Position numbers and translations under genes: made by a program
Assembly: GCA_024233935.1 (NCBI GenBank)
Contig: JACKOY010000007.1
Location: forward strand, 88,934-152,933
Length of the DNA: 64,000 bases
Direction: 5' to 3'
DNA from: Spirochaetales bacterium
Lineage (GTDB): Bacteria; Spirochaetota; Leptospiria; Leptospirales; Leptonemataceae
Notes under the pieces: model-generated
The model's input: the letters and a program-made list of their open reading frames with translations, nothing else
Told to the model about the DNA's origin: nothing
Database searches by the model: none
In this document: positions 34,867 through 43,757 of the stretch, one piece after another
How the letters are laid out: every line of letters starts with the position of its first letter
How positions within the stretch are numbered: position 1 is the stretch's first letter

Positions 34867-35478
34867 GTGCGCCAGGCCCTGCTCGTGTTTTCGTTGTGTT
34901 TGTTCTGTGTGACTTCGCTCGTCTGCGGTAGTCGGGACCGTCCGGGGCAGGCCCCGGCCTGGAGCGCCCGGGCTCTGGACGGGAGCCCGGTCGATCTGAA
35001 TGCGACGCCCGGCCCGCTCGTCCTGAATGTCTACAGCCCCACCTGCTTTCCCTGCATTCAGGAACTGCCCGCGCTCGAACGCCTGTACCGCGAAAGCCAG
35101 CGCCTGGGGGGCAGCATGTATCTGGTGGTCGAAAACGATCCGCTGGCGGCGGGCCTGGAGCCGGACTACTACGGCGATCCGGACGAACGCTTTGAGCAGG
35201 TGCGTGATCGGCTTCGGATCGACATTGAGCGGTTTGGAATCGAGATTCCGGTTTTGATTCTGGGGGATGAGTTTCGGGTCGGCCGGGAGGGGAGCCTGGT
35301 GACGGCGACACCGGAAACGCTCTTCTTCAGTGGTTCGCCCAAACGGCTGCACTACAATTTTGTGGGTCCGCTTTCGGTGCGTGAGGACCCGGCAGGTCTT
35401 ACGGACGACACCCGCCTGCAATTTGCTCTGCGTCTGATCGATCGACTGGCGATTGACGATAGCGGTGATGGAACGTGA
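34867..35478 (+). CDS. TlpA-like thioredoxin-fold lipoprotein
   Basis: About 203 residues from the GTG at 34867 (open frame begins at 34759). A hydrophobic signal ends in a lipobox (SLCLFCVTSLVC), which anchors the protein to a membrane. The thioredoxin-like domain has the redox motif CFPC at about residues 60-63 within NVYSPTCFPCIQELPALERL, and a long strand for the cis-Pro region (IEIPVLILGDEF). TlpA-type proteins reduce or exchange disulfides in the periplasm. The stop overlaps the glycosyltransferase start by 4 bases. Confidence 0.78.
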   Translation: MRQALLVFSLCLFCVTSLVCGSRDRPGQAPAWSARALDGSPVDLNATPGPLVLNVYSPTCFPCIQELPALERLYRESQRLGGSMYLVVENDPLAAGLEPDYYGDPDERFEQVRDRLRIDIERFGIEIPVLILGDEFRVGREGSLVTATPETLFFSGSPKRLHYNFVGPLSVREDPAGLTDDTRLQFALRLIDRLAIDDSGDGT

Positions 35479-36308
35479 GTGATCGTGTTCTGATTTCGGC
35501 GGTAATCATCACCTACAACGAAGAAGGGCGCATAGCAGACTGCATAGAATCCGTGCACGACTGGTGCGAAGAAGTTTTGATCCTGGATTCGTTTTCGACC
35601 GACCGCACGCGTGAAATCGCGGAGAAGTACGAACACGTACGATTTTTGGAGCACGACTTCGACGGACACGTGCAGCAAAAGAACCGCGCGATCGAACTTT
35701 CGCGGGGACAATGGGTTTTCTGCCTGGACGCAGACGAACGGGCCACACCGGAGCTTGCCGAATCGATCCGCAAATTTGTGCAGGCCGACAAAACGAACGC
35801 CGCGCGCGTAAAACGTCTGACCTACCATCTGGGTCGTTACATTCGGCACGGCGGTTGGTACAACGCGCGCTATCGCCTCATGAAACGCGACGCCGGTCGC
35901 TGGGGCGGCGAAAACCCGCACGACACCATCATCCTTTCCAGTCAAAGCGAATGGAAGTCACGACGGGGCCCGGTGCTCAAAGGGGACCTAATTCACTATT
36001 CTTTTGTCGATCTCTCCGATCAGATCGATACGATCAACAAGTTTTCAAGCATTGTGGCATTTACGCGGGCCGGTCGCGGTCGCTCCCCTTCCGTCTTTAA
36101 GATGTTGTTTAAGCCGCTCAATAAATTTGTTGAGATGTATTTTGTGAAGCGTGGTTTTCTCGATGGCGTGCCCGGTTTTGTAATCGCGATCGCCTCATCT
36201 TTTTCGACCTTTCTCAAGTGGGCCAAGCTTTATGAACTCAAAAAGACGCCCGTAAGTCGCCCCTCAAATTTGCGCAAAGACTATCAGGTGCAAACCGACG
36301 GCGAATAA
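35475..36308 (+). CDS. Family 2 glycosyltransferase (WaaE/KdtX-like)
   Basis: 277 residues, GTG start overlapping the previous TGA. The GT-A signature is at the N-terminus (LISAVIITYNEEGRIADCIE) with LILDSFSTDRTREIA and the metal-binding WVFCLDADERATPEL. The pattern is that of LPS-core GT2 enzymes such as WaaE. A hydrophobic segment near the C-terminus may touch the membrane. Likely role in surface polysaccharide or LPS core assembly. Confidence 0.85.
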   Translation: MSDRVLISAVIITYNEEGRIADCIESVHDWCEEVLILDSFSTDRTREIAEKYEHVRFLEHDFDGHVQQKNRAIELSRGQWVFCLDADERATPELAESIRKFVQADKTNAARVKRLTYHLGRYIRHGGWYNARYRLMKRDAGRWGGENPHDTIILSSQSEWKSRRGPVLKGDLIHYSFVDLSDQIDTINKFSSIVAFTRAGRGRSPSVFKMLFKPLNKFVEMYFVKRGFLDGVPGFVIAIASSFSTFLKWAKLYELKKTPVSRPSNLRKDYQVQTDGE

Positions 36309-36318
36309 TCGGCGCGCA

Positions 36319-38067
36319 CTAATCGCGTAAATGCTTCAGGGGTTCGAGCGCGCGTCGATAAAACTCGACCACCTGCTCTATTTCTCTTTCGCGTCTTTTT
36401 TCATCCCAGCCGGTCAAGCGCGCGGCGTGGCTGGCAATGCGTGCCAGGGTTTCGTCTGTCGGTCGGCCAACGGTGCCCAAAAGCAAACGCCGGCGCACAA
36501 TGTCGTCCAGGCTTTGGGCGCTTTCGGCCTCGATGGCCTGGTCGATCTGGGCCAGCACTTCATGCGGCGCGAGCCCTTCGTTCGCCGCTTCGATGGGCGC
36601 CGCCAGATCCGGGTCTTGATCGATGCGATCGAGAATCTCGGTGTGGCGCGTGCCATAACTCTGCACCAACTGCTTCAAGACGTCTTCATCGACCGGATGT
36701 TTTCGCGAACGCGCCTGCTCGCGGGCGTACGCAAGATAGTCACGCGCGGACTCGCCGTATCCGCAGGAGCCCACAACCGGATAGCGACGGTCTGAAGGTC
36801 TGATGTTGGTGCGTCGCCCGGCCAGTTCGGATTTGTGAAGTAGCTCTTCCACTACGTCGTGCCCGAGGCGTCGCGAAGTGGTCCACTTGCCGCCGGCGAC
36901 GGAAACAAAGCCGCGAATGCCTTCCTCGGCCGAGTGGTGCTCGTGCCCGTGATCGTATATTTCAAACTTTCGGGAGGCGGCCCGGGTGGTCTTCTCGCCC
37001 GAAAACACCAGCGGACGAATGCCCACTATGATATTACGAATCATGTCGGGCCGGAGGGGACGGCCGGGCAAGGTTTCGTTCACGTAGCTGTAGATTTGCT
37101 CTACCTCGAACTGACGGGGTACGACATCGTCCGGGCTTCCTTCGTAGGGCGCATCCGTAAGCCCGATCAGGGAATGTCCCTGCCAGGGAATTACGAAGAA
37201 AGTGCCCCCATCTTTCGTGTAAAATAGAAGTCCGTGGTCATGGTTGAACAGCGGCCGGGTCACAAAATGAATTCCGGTCGACTTCGAAAGCCGGTGGCCC
37301 GGTTGGTTGCCGGCCAGACCCAGCACTTCTTCCATCCAGGGGCCGCTCGCGTTTACGAAAACCCGGGCCCGCAACGTGTGCTCGCTTCCACTCTCCAGGT
37401 CTTTGACGATGGCCGCATCAATGCGCCGCGAACCGTCGGGCTCTTTGCCCATCTCAAAGCGTTCCAGGCGCGTGTGATTGAAAAGCAACGCGCCGGCTCG
37501 CACGGCTGTAAGGGCCCAATCCAGAGTCAGCCGTTCGGGATGCACACTCTGGTATTCATAGTACGTAAAGGCGCCGCGCAGGTTCGCAGACGGTACCGCC
37601 GGCACCATTTGTGAAAGCCGCCCGGCAGAGAGCCAGTTGTGCCGCGGAAGTCGGAGGTCTTCCGCCACACCCTTGTTGCGATCCCAGGCAAGCGCATCGT
37701 AAATGAGAAAGCCGAGTTTGAGCTGAAAGCGGCCGACTTTCTGACCCCGATAGACCGGAATTCGAATGCCCAGCTCGCGCACCAGATGGCTCGAGGCATT
37801 GCCCACCCTCCGGCGTTCGGCAATGGACTCGCGCACAAGACCAAACTCGTAGTGTTCCAGATAACGCAAACCGCCGTGCAGCAGTTTGGAGGTGGCCGAA
37901 GAAGTGAACCAGCCAAAGTCATTTTTTTCGACCAGGCAGACGTCCAGACCGCGGGCGGCAGCCTCACGGGCGATGGCGACACCGGTGATACCGCCACCAA
38001 CAATCGCCACATCGAAGGTGCGATCGCGGGTCCGGTTGAAGTCCCGGCTCAGCCTCAGTTCGTGCAT
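36319..38067 (-). CDS. glpD: FAD-dependent glycerol-3-phosphate dehydrogenase
   Basis: 582 residues. FAD site VAIVGGGITGVAIAREAA near the N-terminus, then GlpD-typical SSATSKLLHGGLRYLEHYEF and VNASGPWMEEVLGL. Substrate-domain motifs (FFVIPWQGHSLIGLTDAPYE and SVAGGKWTTSRRLG) and the C-terminal helical domain follow. It oxidises glycerol-3-phosphate to dihydroxyacetone phosphate with electrons passed to quinone at the inner membrane. No glycerol kinase or facilitator is adjacent. Confidence 0.93.
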   Translation of the reverse strand: MHELRLSRDFNRTRDRTFDVAIVGGGITGVAIAREAAARGLDVCLVEKNDFGWFTSSATSKLLHGGLRYLEHYEFGLVRESIAERRRVGNASSHLVRELGIRIPVYRGQKVGRFQLKLGFLIYDALAWDRNKGVAEDLRLPRHNWLSAGRLSQMVPAVPSANLRGAFTYYEYQSVHPERLTLDWALTAVRAGALLFNHTRLERFEMGKEPDGSRRIDAAIVKDLESGSEHTLRARVFVNASGPWMEEVLGLAGNQPGHRLSKSTGIHFVTRPLFNHDHGLLFYTKDGGTFFVIPWQGHSLIGLTDAPYEGSPDDVVPRQFEVEQIYSYVNETLPGRPLRPDMIRNIIVGIRPLVFSGEKTTRAASRKFEIYDHGHEHHSAEEGIRGFVSVAGGKWTTSRRLGHDVVEELLHKSELAGRRTNIRPSDRRYPVVGSCGYGESARDYLAYAREQARSRKHPVDEDVLKQLVQSYGTRHTEILDRIDQDPDLAAPIEAANEGLAPHEVLAQIDQAIEAESAQSLDDIVRRRLLLGTVGRPTDETLARIASHAARLTGWDEKRREREIEQVVEFYRRALEPLKHLRD

Positions 38068-38096
38068 CTACCCCCCCGGGTTTCGGTCAGCTGGAA

Positions 38097-39257
38097 TCAG
38101 CGTTGTTTCAATAGAACGCGCCGTTCAATTTCAAAAATCTTTTCAGGGATCTTTTCTTTGCCGAGCTCTTTCTTATCGTTTTCTTTGATGAAGAGGTCTG
38201 CACCGAATTTTTCGAGCGCCTCGGCGGTTTTGATGTTCTTAACACCGATGAGTTGCAGATGGACCACTCCGGTTTTTGGAATGGGTCCTTCTTCGGTGGC
38301 GAGCACCCGGGAAAGAGCGCCAACCGTATCGCCGCTTATGGCCGGTTGCGTATGGTAGCCTTCGGTGTAACCCAGGTCCCAGAGCATGTTTTCGGTCGTG
38401 TCCCGACTCGCAAGGCCAATCAACCAGCCAAAGACCAACCCGCCGTACACAATGGGTTCGCCCGACATGGGACCGGAGAGTCCCTGGGAGTAGAGGCGGT
38501 CGTAGTGCAGGGGGTGTGTGTTGCCCATGCGATAGGTCCAGGGCACATGTTCGTCGGTGATGGTGCGCATGTTCTTGTGCACAATCACCTGACCAGGCTC
38601 AAAATCCTGAAAGTACGTGTTGCTTCCGGTCAGCCACCGCATTTCTTCGCCGGGGTCTTTGATCGCCGGTAGTTCAATGATGGGCTTTGCGATGGCCGGG
38701 AAGGGCAGGTCGGGTTTGCCGGGATTGCTGCTTTCGCTGCCCCGGGGCGGGATCATGATTTTGCGCTCGTATTGAATGACAACCGCGCCATCCTGGTTGA
38801 GTCCCAGGGTGTGCACGTGCACAATGCCCGGCTTGCCCGGTCCCCGTTCACGCCGGCCGATCACTTTGGAGCGCGCCGTCAGTGTGTCGCCGGGGTAGAC
38901 CGGCTTTAAGAAGGCCACGTTGTAGTAGCCCAGATTCGCGATCGCCTTTTCGGAGTTGTTCTGCACTCCCAACGAAAGCACAATGTTAAAGACCTGCATG
39001 GGATGCACGAGCAGATCGCCAAATCCATGGGCCCGGGCGTACGGGGCGCTCAGGAAAAGCGGATTGGCGTCGTGAAATACGGTGGCGTACTCCTGCGCGA
39101 AACTTCGGTCGACTGTGAAGGCGCGGGGGTGCATGAAGACGTCACCTTCACGAAAATCTTCGAGGAAGCGGCCGTATTCGGGGGCGCGTATCGCGTCCGC
39201 TTTGTATTGTGTGGAGGGCGCCAGTTCCGGGAATGGTTTGACTTCAATCGTGGCCAT
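38097..39257 (-). CDS. Probable mesaconyl-CoA hydratase (tandem MaoC hotdog protein)
   Basis: 386 residues, two MaoC-like hotdog domains. The first half (GRFLEDFREGDVFMHPRAFT, AIANLGYYNVAFLKPVYPGD, TARSKVIGRRERGPGKPGIV) matches what I recall of mesaconyl-CoA (beta-methylmalyl-CoA) hydratase. That enzyme hydrates mesaconyl-CoA in the ethylmalonyl-CoA pathway. The second half contains a further MaoC module (FEPGQVIVHKNMRTITDEHV, MGNTHPLHYDRLYSQG). It fits the methylsuccinyl-CoA dehydrogenase at 15486, whose product would be its substrate. Another enoyl-CoA hydratase function is possible. Confidence 0.72.
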   Translation of the reverse strand: MATIEVKPFPELAPSTQYKADAIRAPEYGRFLEDFREGDVFMHPRAFTVDRSFAQEYATVFHDANPLFLSAPYARAHGFGDLLVHPMQVFNIVLSLGVQNNSEKAIANLGYYNVAFLKPVYPGDTLTARSKVIGRRERGPGKPGIVHVHTLGLNQDGAVVIQYERKIMIPPRGSESSNPGKPDLPFPAIAKPIIELPAIKDPGEEMRWLTGSNTYFQDFEPGQVIVHKNMRTITDEHVPWTYRMGNTHPLHYDRLYSQGLSGPMSGEPIVYGGLVFGWLIGLASRDTTENMLWDLGYTEGYHTQPAISGDTVGALSRVLATEEGPIPKTGVVHLQLIGVKNIKTAEALEKFGADLFIKENDKKELGKEKIPEKIFEIERRVLLKQR

Positions 39258-39327
39258 ACTGCCAGGATGAGCCGATCGTGCGCGGCGTCTAATTTTTTTC
39301 GCTGTCCCGGGCTTTCAGGAGATTGCA

Positions 39328-40779
39328 TTGAATAGCGTTACAACAGCAAGAATACCGGACCTGGCAGCTTTGCTGGAGGGGCTTGATCTACGCGCCGAAT
39401 GGGTGGGCCTGCGTTACGTAAGCCGCGACTATAGCTATCGTTCGTTTCGTGACGGCCGGCCCGCAGAAAACCGGAGCGGTCAGGACGCCGGCATCATGGT
39501 CGAAGTGCTCTGTGACGGTCAGTTTGCTTATGCCGCATCGGCCTGTTTGGAACCCGGAGCGGTTGCGGATGCGGCCCGCCGCGCCGCTGACCTGGCCCGT
39601 CGTTCGGCCCCGTACGCGCTGTTTCGATTCGATGTCTCGGCGCGGCCGCCGGCCAGGGGCAGTTATGTTTCTACTTCCCATGCGCCGGAACTTTCGGCCC
39701 GGTCCACGAACGAGCTACTGCGCGAACTGAACGAAAGGATGAGCGGGCCGGAGATCCTGTCGTGCGATAGTCACGCCTGGACCACTCAAGAACGCATGGC
39801 TCTTGTTTCTTCGAATGGAAGCAGCATTGAGCAGTCGGTCGACTATCTGACGCTGGACTATGCGGCGACTGCGGGCGTTGATGGTGTCACCCAGCGCCGC
39901 ACGGCCAATGGATCGTTTGCCCGTAGTTACCAGGGAGGCGCCGAACTGATTGATCGTGTGCAACTTCTTTCGGATGCCGAACGCGTCGCAGCCGAGGCAC
40001 GGGAACTGTGTCGCGCGCCGGAATGCCCGACCGGCAAGATGGACCTCGTGCTTGCGCCCGATCAAATGATGCTTCAGATTCACGAAAGTGTCGGTCACCC
40101 GCTGGAACTCGATCGCATTCTGGGAGACGAACGCAACTACGCCGGCTTCAGCTTTGTGCGGCCGAAAGATTTCGGGCGCCTGCAGTACGGTTCCCGGCTT
40201 ATGAACATTGTCTACGACCCGGCGGTGCCCGGTGAATTTGCCTCGTACGGATTTGACGATACGGGCCTGGCCGCGAGCCGAACGCACCTGATACGGGAAG
40301 GACTCTTGCTTGCGGGCCTGGGCGGCGTCGAAAGTCAGTTGCGCAGTCAACTACCTGGCGTTGCCGTCGGTCGCGCCATGTCCTGGAACCGCGCCCCAAT
40401 TGACCGCATGGCAAACCTGAATCTGGAACCGGGGCCGCACAGTCGCGAAGAGATCATCTCGTCTGTAGAGCGCGGCGTACTTATGCAGTCCAACCGTTCC
40501 TGGTCGATTGATGACTATCGGCGTAAGTTTCAGTTCGGTTGTGAATACGCGCGGCTTATTGAAAACGGACGACTGACCGGAGTGGTGCGCAATCCGAACT
40601 ATCGCGGGGTGACCAACGAATTCTGGGCGCGGCTGGCCATGGTGGGCGACGCGTCCACGCGCGAGATTTACGGCACCCCCTTTTGCGGCAAGGGCGAACC
40701 CAATCAATTGATACGGGTCGGTCACGCCGCACCGCTTTGTTTGTTTCGGGGCATTGACGTGTTCGGGGGCGGCGCATGA
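39328..40779 (+). CDS. tldD: TldD-like zinc metalloprotease subunit
   Basis: 483 residues, starting at a TTG with AGGAG at a proper distance (39317-39321). The zinc motif is LQIHESVGHPLELDRILGDE (HExxxH), which is the catalytic signature of TldD. TldD with its partner TldE/PmbA degrades unfolded or partly processed peptides in a narrow chamber. The stop overlaps the PmbA-like gene. Substrate here is unknown; in other bacteria it matures microcin B17 or cleaves modified peptides. Confidence 0.88.
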   Translation: MNSVTTARIPDLAALLEGLDLRAEWVGLRYVSRDYSYRSFRDGRPAENRSGQDAGIMVEVLCDGQFAYAASACLEPGAVADAARRAADLARRSAPYALFRFDVSARPPARGSYVSTSHAPELSARSTNELLRELNERMSGPEILSCDSHAWTTQERMALVSSNGSSIEQSVDYLTLDYAATAGVDGVTQRRTANGSFARSYQGGAELIDRVQLLSDAERVAAEARELCRAPECPTGKMDLVLAPDQMMLQIHESVGHPLELDRILGDERNYAGFSFVRPKDFGRLQYGSRLMNIVYDPAVPGEFASYGFDDTGLAASRTHLIREGLLLAGLGGVESQLRSQLPGVAVGRAMSWNRAPIDRMANLNLEPGPHSREEIISSVERGVLMQSNRSWSIDDYRRKFQFGCEYARLIENGRLTGVVRNPNYRGVTNEFWARLAMVGDASTREIYGTPFCGKGEPNQLIRVGHAAPLCLFRGIDVFGGGA

Positions 40780-42140
40780 AAACGGCGACAAAGTCTCTCG
40801 ATTCGGTGCGCCAGGCCTACCAGGCAATCGTTGAGGTCCTTTTTTCGGCGCTTTCGAACTCCGAGGCTCTGGCGATTGAGCTGGGCGGGGAGCAAAGTCT
40901 ATTTGTGCGCCTGAATCAGGGGCGTGTGCGTCAGGTCGGCGAAGTTGATGAGGCCGGGCTTGCTCTGCGTTTGTTTGATCGGGATCGCCAGGTTGCGGGC
41001 AGTCTGGCGCTGACCGGGGACCTGGCCCTGGATCAAAAACGTGGTCTGGCGGTGCTTGGAAACCTGCGGACAGAAATTCAAGCGATGCCAGAAGACCCGC
41101 TGGCGGTCGCGCCGGACAGCACGTTCCACTCCGAGATGAGCAACCCGGGCCAAACCCCCGCCCTGGAAGACGTACTGGAATTCGTTTCGACCGAATTTCG
41201 GGCATTGGATCTGGCGGGTATTTATGCTGCCGGCACACTTTACCGGGCGGTCAGCACGTCGGCCGGCGCGCGTCATTGGTACGATAGCGAGAGCTTCTCT
41301 TTCGATTATTCCCTGATCACTCCCGAAGAGCGTATGCTCAAAGACAGTTTCGCGGGCAAAACCTGGCCGGCTCCTCTTTTGCGGGCGCGCGCCCTCCAAA
41401 AGCGCGCCGAACTGGAGCAACTCCGGCGAACGCCCCGAATGCCGGAGCCCGGTCGCTACGACGTGTTGCTCGGTCCGGCGGCCGTGGCCGATCTATTGAA
41501 CATGTTTTCCTGGAATGGCCTCGGCGAGGGCAGTCTGCGGCGTGGTCGCAGTGGTCTGGGGGCCCTTCGCCCGGTCGAGGGCGAACCGCGCAGGCTTTCG
41601 CCTCTGTTTTCCCTTTCGGAAGACTTTGAAACGCTGGGTTTGCCGCGCTTTAACGATCGCGCCGAACTGGCGCCGGCGACTCTGCCTTTGATCGAGGGCG
41701 GCCACCTGAAAAACACACTCATCAGTACGCGCACGGCCCGGGAATACGGCATTGTCGGAAATCAGGCGAGTGACGGCGAGGGGCTTCGGGCGCCGGTCAT
41801 GGCCGCCGGGGCCCTGGACAAACAGGACATGCTTTCTGAATTGGGCGCCGGCCTTTATATCCCGAATGTGCACTATCTGAACTGGAGCGACCTTTCTTCC
41901 GGTCGGGTGACCGGAATGACACGCTACGCCTGCTTTGTGGTTGAGGATGGACGGCCAGTGGCGCCGCTATCGGACAATCTGCGTTTCGATGAGAGTCTGC
42001 TTTATATTTTCGGTGAGGGCCTCGCAGCGGTCAGCTCCGAACGCGATCGTCTGGCCGATGTTTCCACGTACTACGGGCGTAGCGTGGGCGCCACACTCGC
42101 GCCGGCCATTCTGGTGCGCGGCTTGCGTTTTACTCTTTGA
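40776..42140 (+). CDS. pmbA: TldE/PmbA-like partner of TldD
   Basis: 454 residues, ATGA overlap with the tldD stop. It shows the TldD/PmbA fold but no HExxxH, as expected of the non-catalytic TldE subunit. Visible family segments are LLGPAAVADLLNMFSWNGLG and GLRAPVMAAGALDKQDMLSE. It forms the heterodimer with the preceding protein. Confidence 0.85.
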   Translation: MKTATKSLDSVRQAYQAIVEVLFSALSNSEALAIELGGEQSLFVRLNQGRVRQVGEVDEAGLALRLFDRDRQVAGSLALTGDLALDQKRGLAVLGNLRTEIQAMPEDPLAVAPDSTFHSEMSNPGQTPALEDVLEFVSTEFRALDLAGIYAAGTLYRAVSTSAGARHWYDSESFSFDYSLITPEERMLKDSFAGKTWPAPLLRARALQKRAELEQLRRTPRMPEPGRYDVLLGPAAVADLLNMFSWNGLGEGSLRRGRSGLGALRPVEGEPRRLSPLFSLSEDFETLGLPRFNDRAELAPATLPLIEGGHLKNTLISTRTAREYGIVGNQASDGEGLRAPVMAAGALDKQDMLSELGAGLYIPNVHYLNWSDLSSGRVTGMTRYACFVVEDGRPVAPLSDNLRFDESLLYIFGEGLAAVSSERDRLADVSTYYGRSVGATLAPAILVRGLRFTL

Positions 42141-42147
42141 AGTTCCC

Positions 42148-42165
42148 TTAACGGAGTTCCGTTAA
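42148..42165. terminator. Perfect hairpin between convergent genes
   Basis: TTAACGGA and TCCGTTAA (8-bp stem) surround GT, directly after pmbA and 28 bases from the end of the minus-strand lipoprotein gene. A T run is lacking, so it may be a weak bidirectional terminator or a palindromic binding site. Confidence 0.4.
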
Positions 42166-42192
42166 CGAACAGGCGTCGCAGGCAGTGCGGGC

Positions 42193-42985
42193 TCACTGAT
42201 TTTGTTGTTCCTGGGTGCACACAAAACTCAGGAAGTGGCGTCCGTAGACTTCCCAGGAACGTAAACAATATTCGCGGGAGTCTCCAATACCGTAGCAGCC
42301 ATCGTCCGGGCGCGACCAGTCGACTTCCGTTGCCAGAGCAATCACGCGTTCCGCTGCTACGTGTGACATCGGTCCGCCGAGCGGATCCCCCGGCGCAACC
42401 GCCCTCCATTAGAATGAAATCACACGATGCCAGGGCCAACAGGGCCTCTGCATCCTGGTTCTGGATCGCGACCGCCGATTGTTCGATTACCGCGCGCTCG
42501 TCCAGATCTGGTTGGCCGAGCTTGTGTTCCCAGCACTTGTTTACAGCGATCCGATTGGCGACCCATACGTCCGTTTCAAAAAGACCGTGTTCGTTGTAGG
42601 CCGGAAATTCAGTCTGCAGGCGTTCGTACCTGCGAACGGCCTCGGCCGGAGAGTCCGCCCTGTCGGCACTTTCGAGCAGCGCGGCGGGTCCTTCTTCGGG
42701 GATAACCAGAAACGCTCCAAAGATCCAGCCGCTAGAATCCGTGGAAGGGCCAGAAGTGACCGTAACCTCGTGCCAGACCCCCGACCAGGGGCCAATCGTC
42801 TCGGTGACTCCGGTGGTCCCGATGCTCTTTACGCTCGTTCCGCCCTGCACCGTAGCAACAATGGTGGAGTTTGTGTTGGGTTCGGCCCGCAGTCGTACGT
42901 TTGTTCCGCGAACAAACAGGAGCTCTTCAGTCGAACCGGCGCAGCTGACCGCAGCCAGTAGTATAATCATGCCGGGTCTTTTCAT
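42193..42985 (-). pseudogene. SH3-domain lipoprotein, frameshifted in a G5 run
   Basis: The start is ATG at 42985, with a lipobox signal (MIILLAAVSCAGS) and a bacterial SH3-type domain (VRGTNVRLRAEPNTNSTIVA to SSGWIFGAFL). The first frame loses sense after FILMEGGCAG. One base fewer in the run of five G (42387-42391) restores a good reading (GDPLGGPMSHVAAERVI, then DDGCYGIGDSREYC) ending at a TGA at 42193-42195. The repaired protein would be about 263 residues. The indel may be a sequencing error, a true mutation or phase variation. Confidence 0.72.
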
Positions 42986-43016
42986 GGTTCGGGAAATTGA
43001 CCTCCGACGGAAACCT

Positions 43017-43757
43017 TCATTGCATGTTCCTGCAGGCCTCGGCCACAAAACGTTCGAGTTCGAGTACCTGCTCGGGGGCTATCGTGCGCACGCTGACTTC
43101 GAACTCCACCCTGTCGTCCGAAACACTGATTGGTCGTACTGTGGGGCCCGCATTTGTTCCGGCCGGCAAGGCCACGAAAGCATGGTTCAGGACCAGAAGC
43201 AGGATGTGCTGGCGAACGCTTTCCGTCGAACGAGACGCGCCGGCCACGGGCACCCGGAAGGTGTGCCCCGCGCGCGACTGCTGGCCGGCCAGCCGGCGTA
43301 TGGCTTTTCGGCTTGCGTTTCCGTAGGCGATGCGTACGGAAGCGCCATCGTCCGTTTCCAGTTCGAACGAGCGCAAGAAAAGTCGACCGATGCGACCGGT
43401 GGCGCCACCCACAGTGATGCGACCGCCACTCTCCAGGGCGCCTTCCGCCCGTAGCCAGATGCCCGCCAGTACGTCCCGCACCATGTCGCGTCCGAGAAAG
43501 GCCAGTACCAGCAGCACAGCCAGCCAGATCTGGAAGTCTTCCATAGAATAGAAGCCCACGAGGGCGCCGGGCAAAAAAACCAGAGCCACTGCCAGACAGA
43601 AGGCCGGATAGTAGCGATAGGCGCGTTGCAGCCAGGTACGCTTGCGGGCCAACCAGCGAATCAGAAAGCTCAGGCCGTAGAGCCCAAGGGCCAGTACGAT
43701 GGCGAAGCCCAGAAGCTCCGTGACATTGATCGCCGAAAGTAGAATGTCCGCAATCAC
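43017..43757 (-). CDS. MscS-like mechanosensitive channel
   Basis: About 246 residues from the GTG at 43757, overlapping the stop of the cotransporter-ATPase fusion (GTGA). Three hydrophobic helices (LLGFAIVLALGLYGLSFLI, YYPAFCLAVALVFLPGALVG, IWLAVLLVLAFLGRDM) lead into the MscS beta domain (GGRITVGGATGRIGRLFL, DDGASVRIAYGNA). This is a short channel, likely relieving pressure on osmotic downshift. Strict coupling with the preceding gene suggests a functional link. Confidence 0.82.
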   Translation of the reverse strand: MIADILLSAINVTELLGFAIVLALGLYGLSFLIRWLARKRTWLQRAYRYYPAFCLAVALVFLPGALVGFYSMEDFQIWLAVLLVLAFLGRDMVRDVLAGIWLRAEGALESGGRITVGGATGRIGRLFLRSFELETDDGASVRIAYGNASRKAIRRLAGQQSRAGHTFRVPVAGASRSTESVRQHILLLVLNHAFVALPAGTNAGPTVRPISVSDDRVEFEVSVRTIAPEQVLELERFVAEACRNMQ

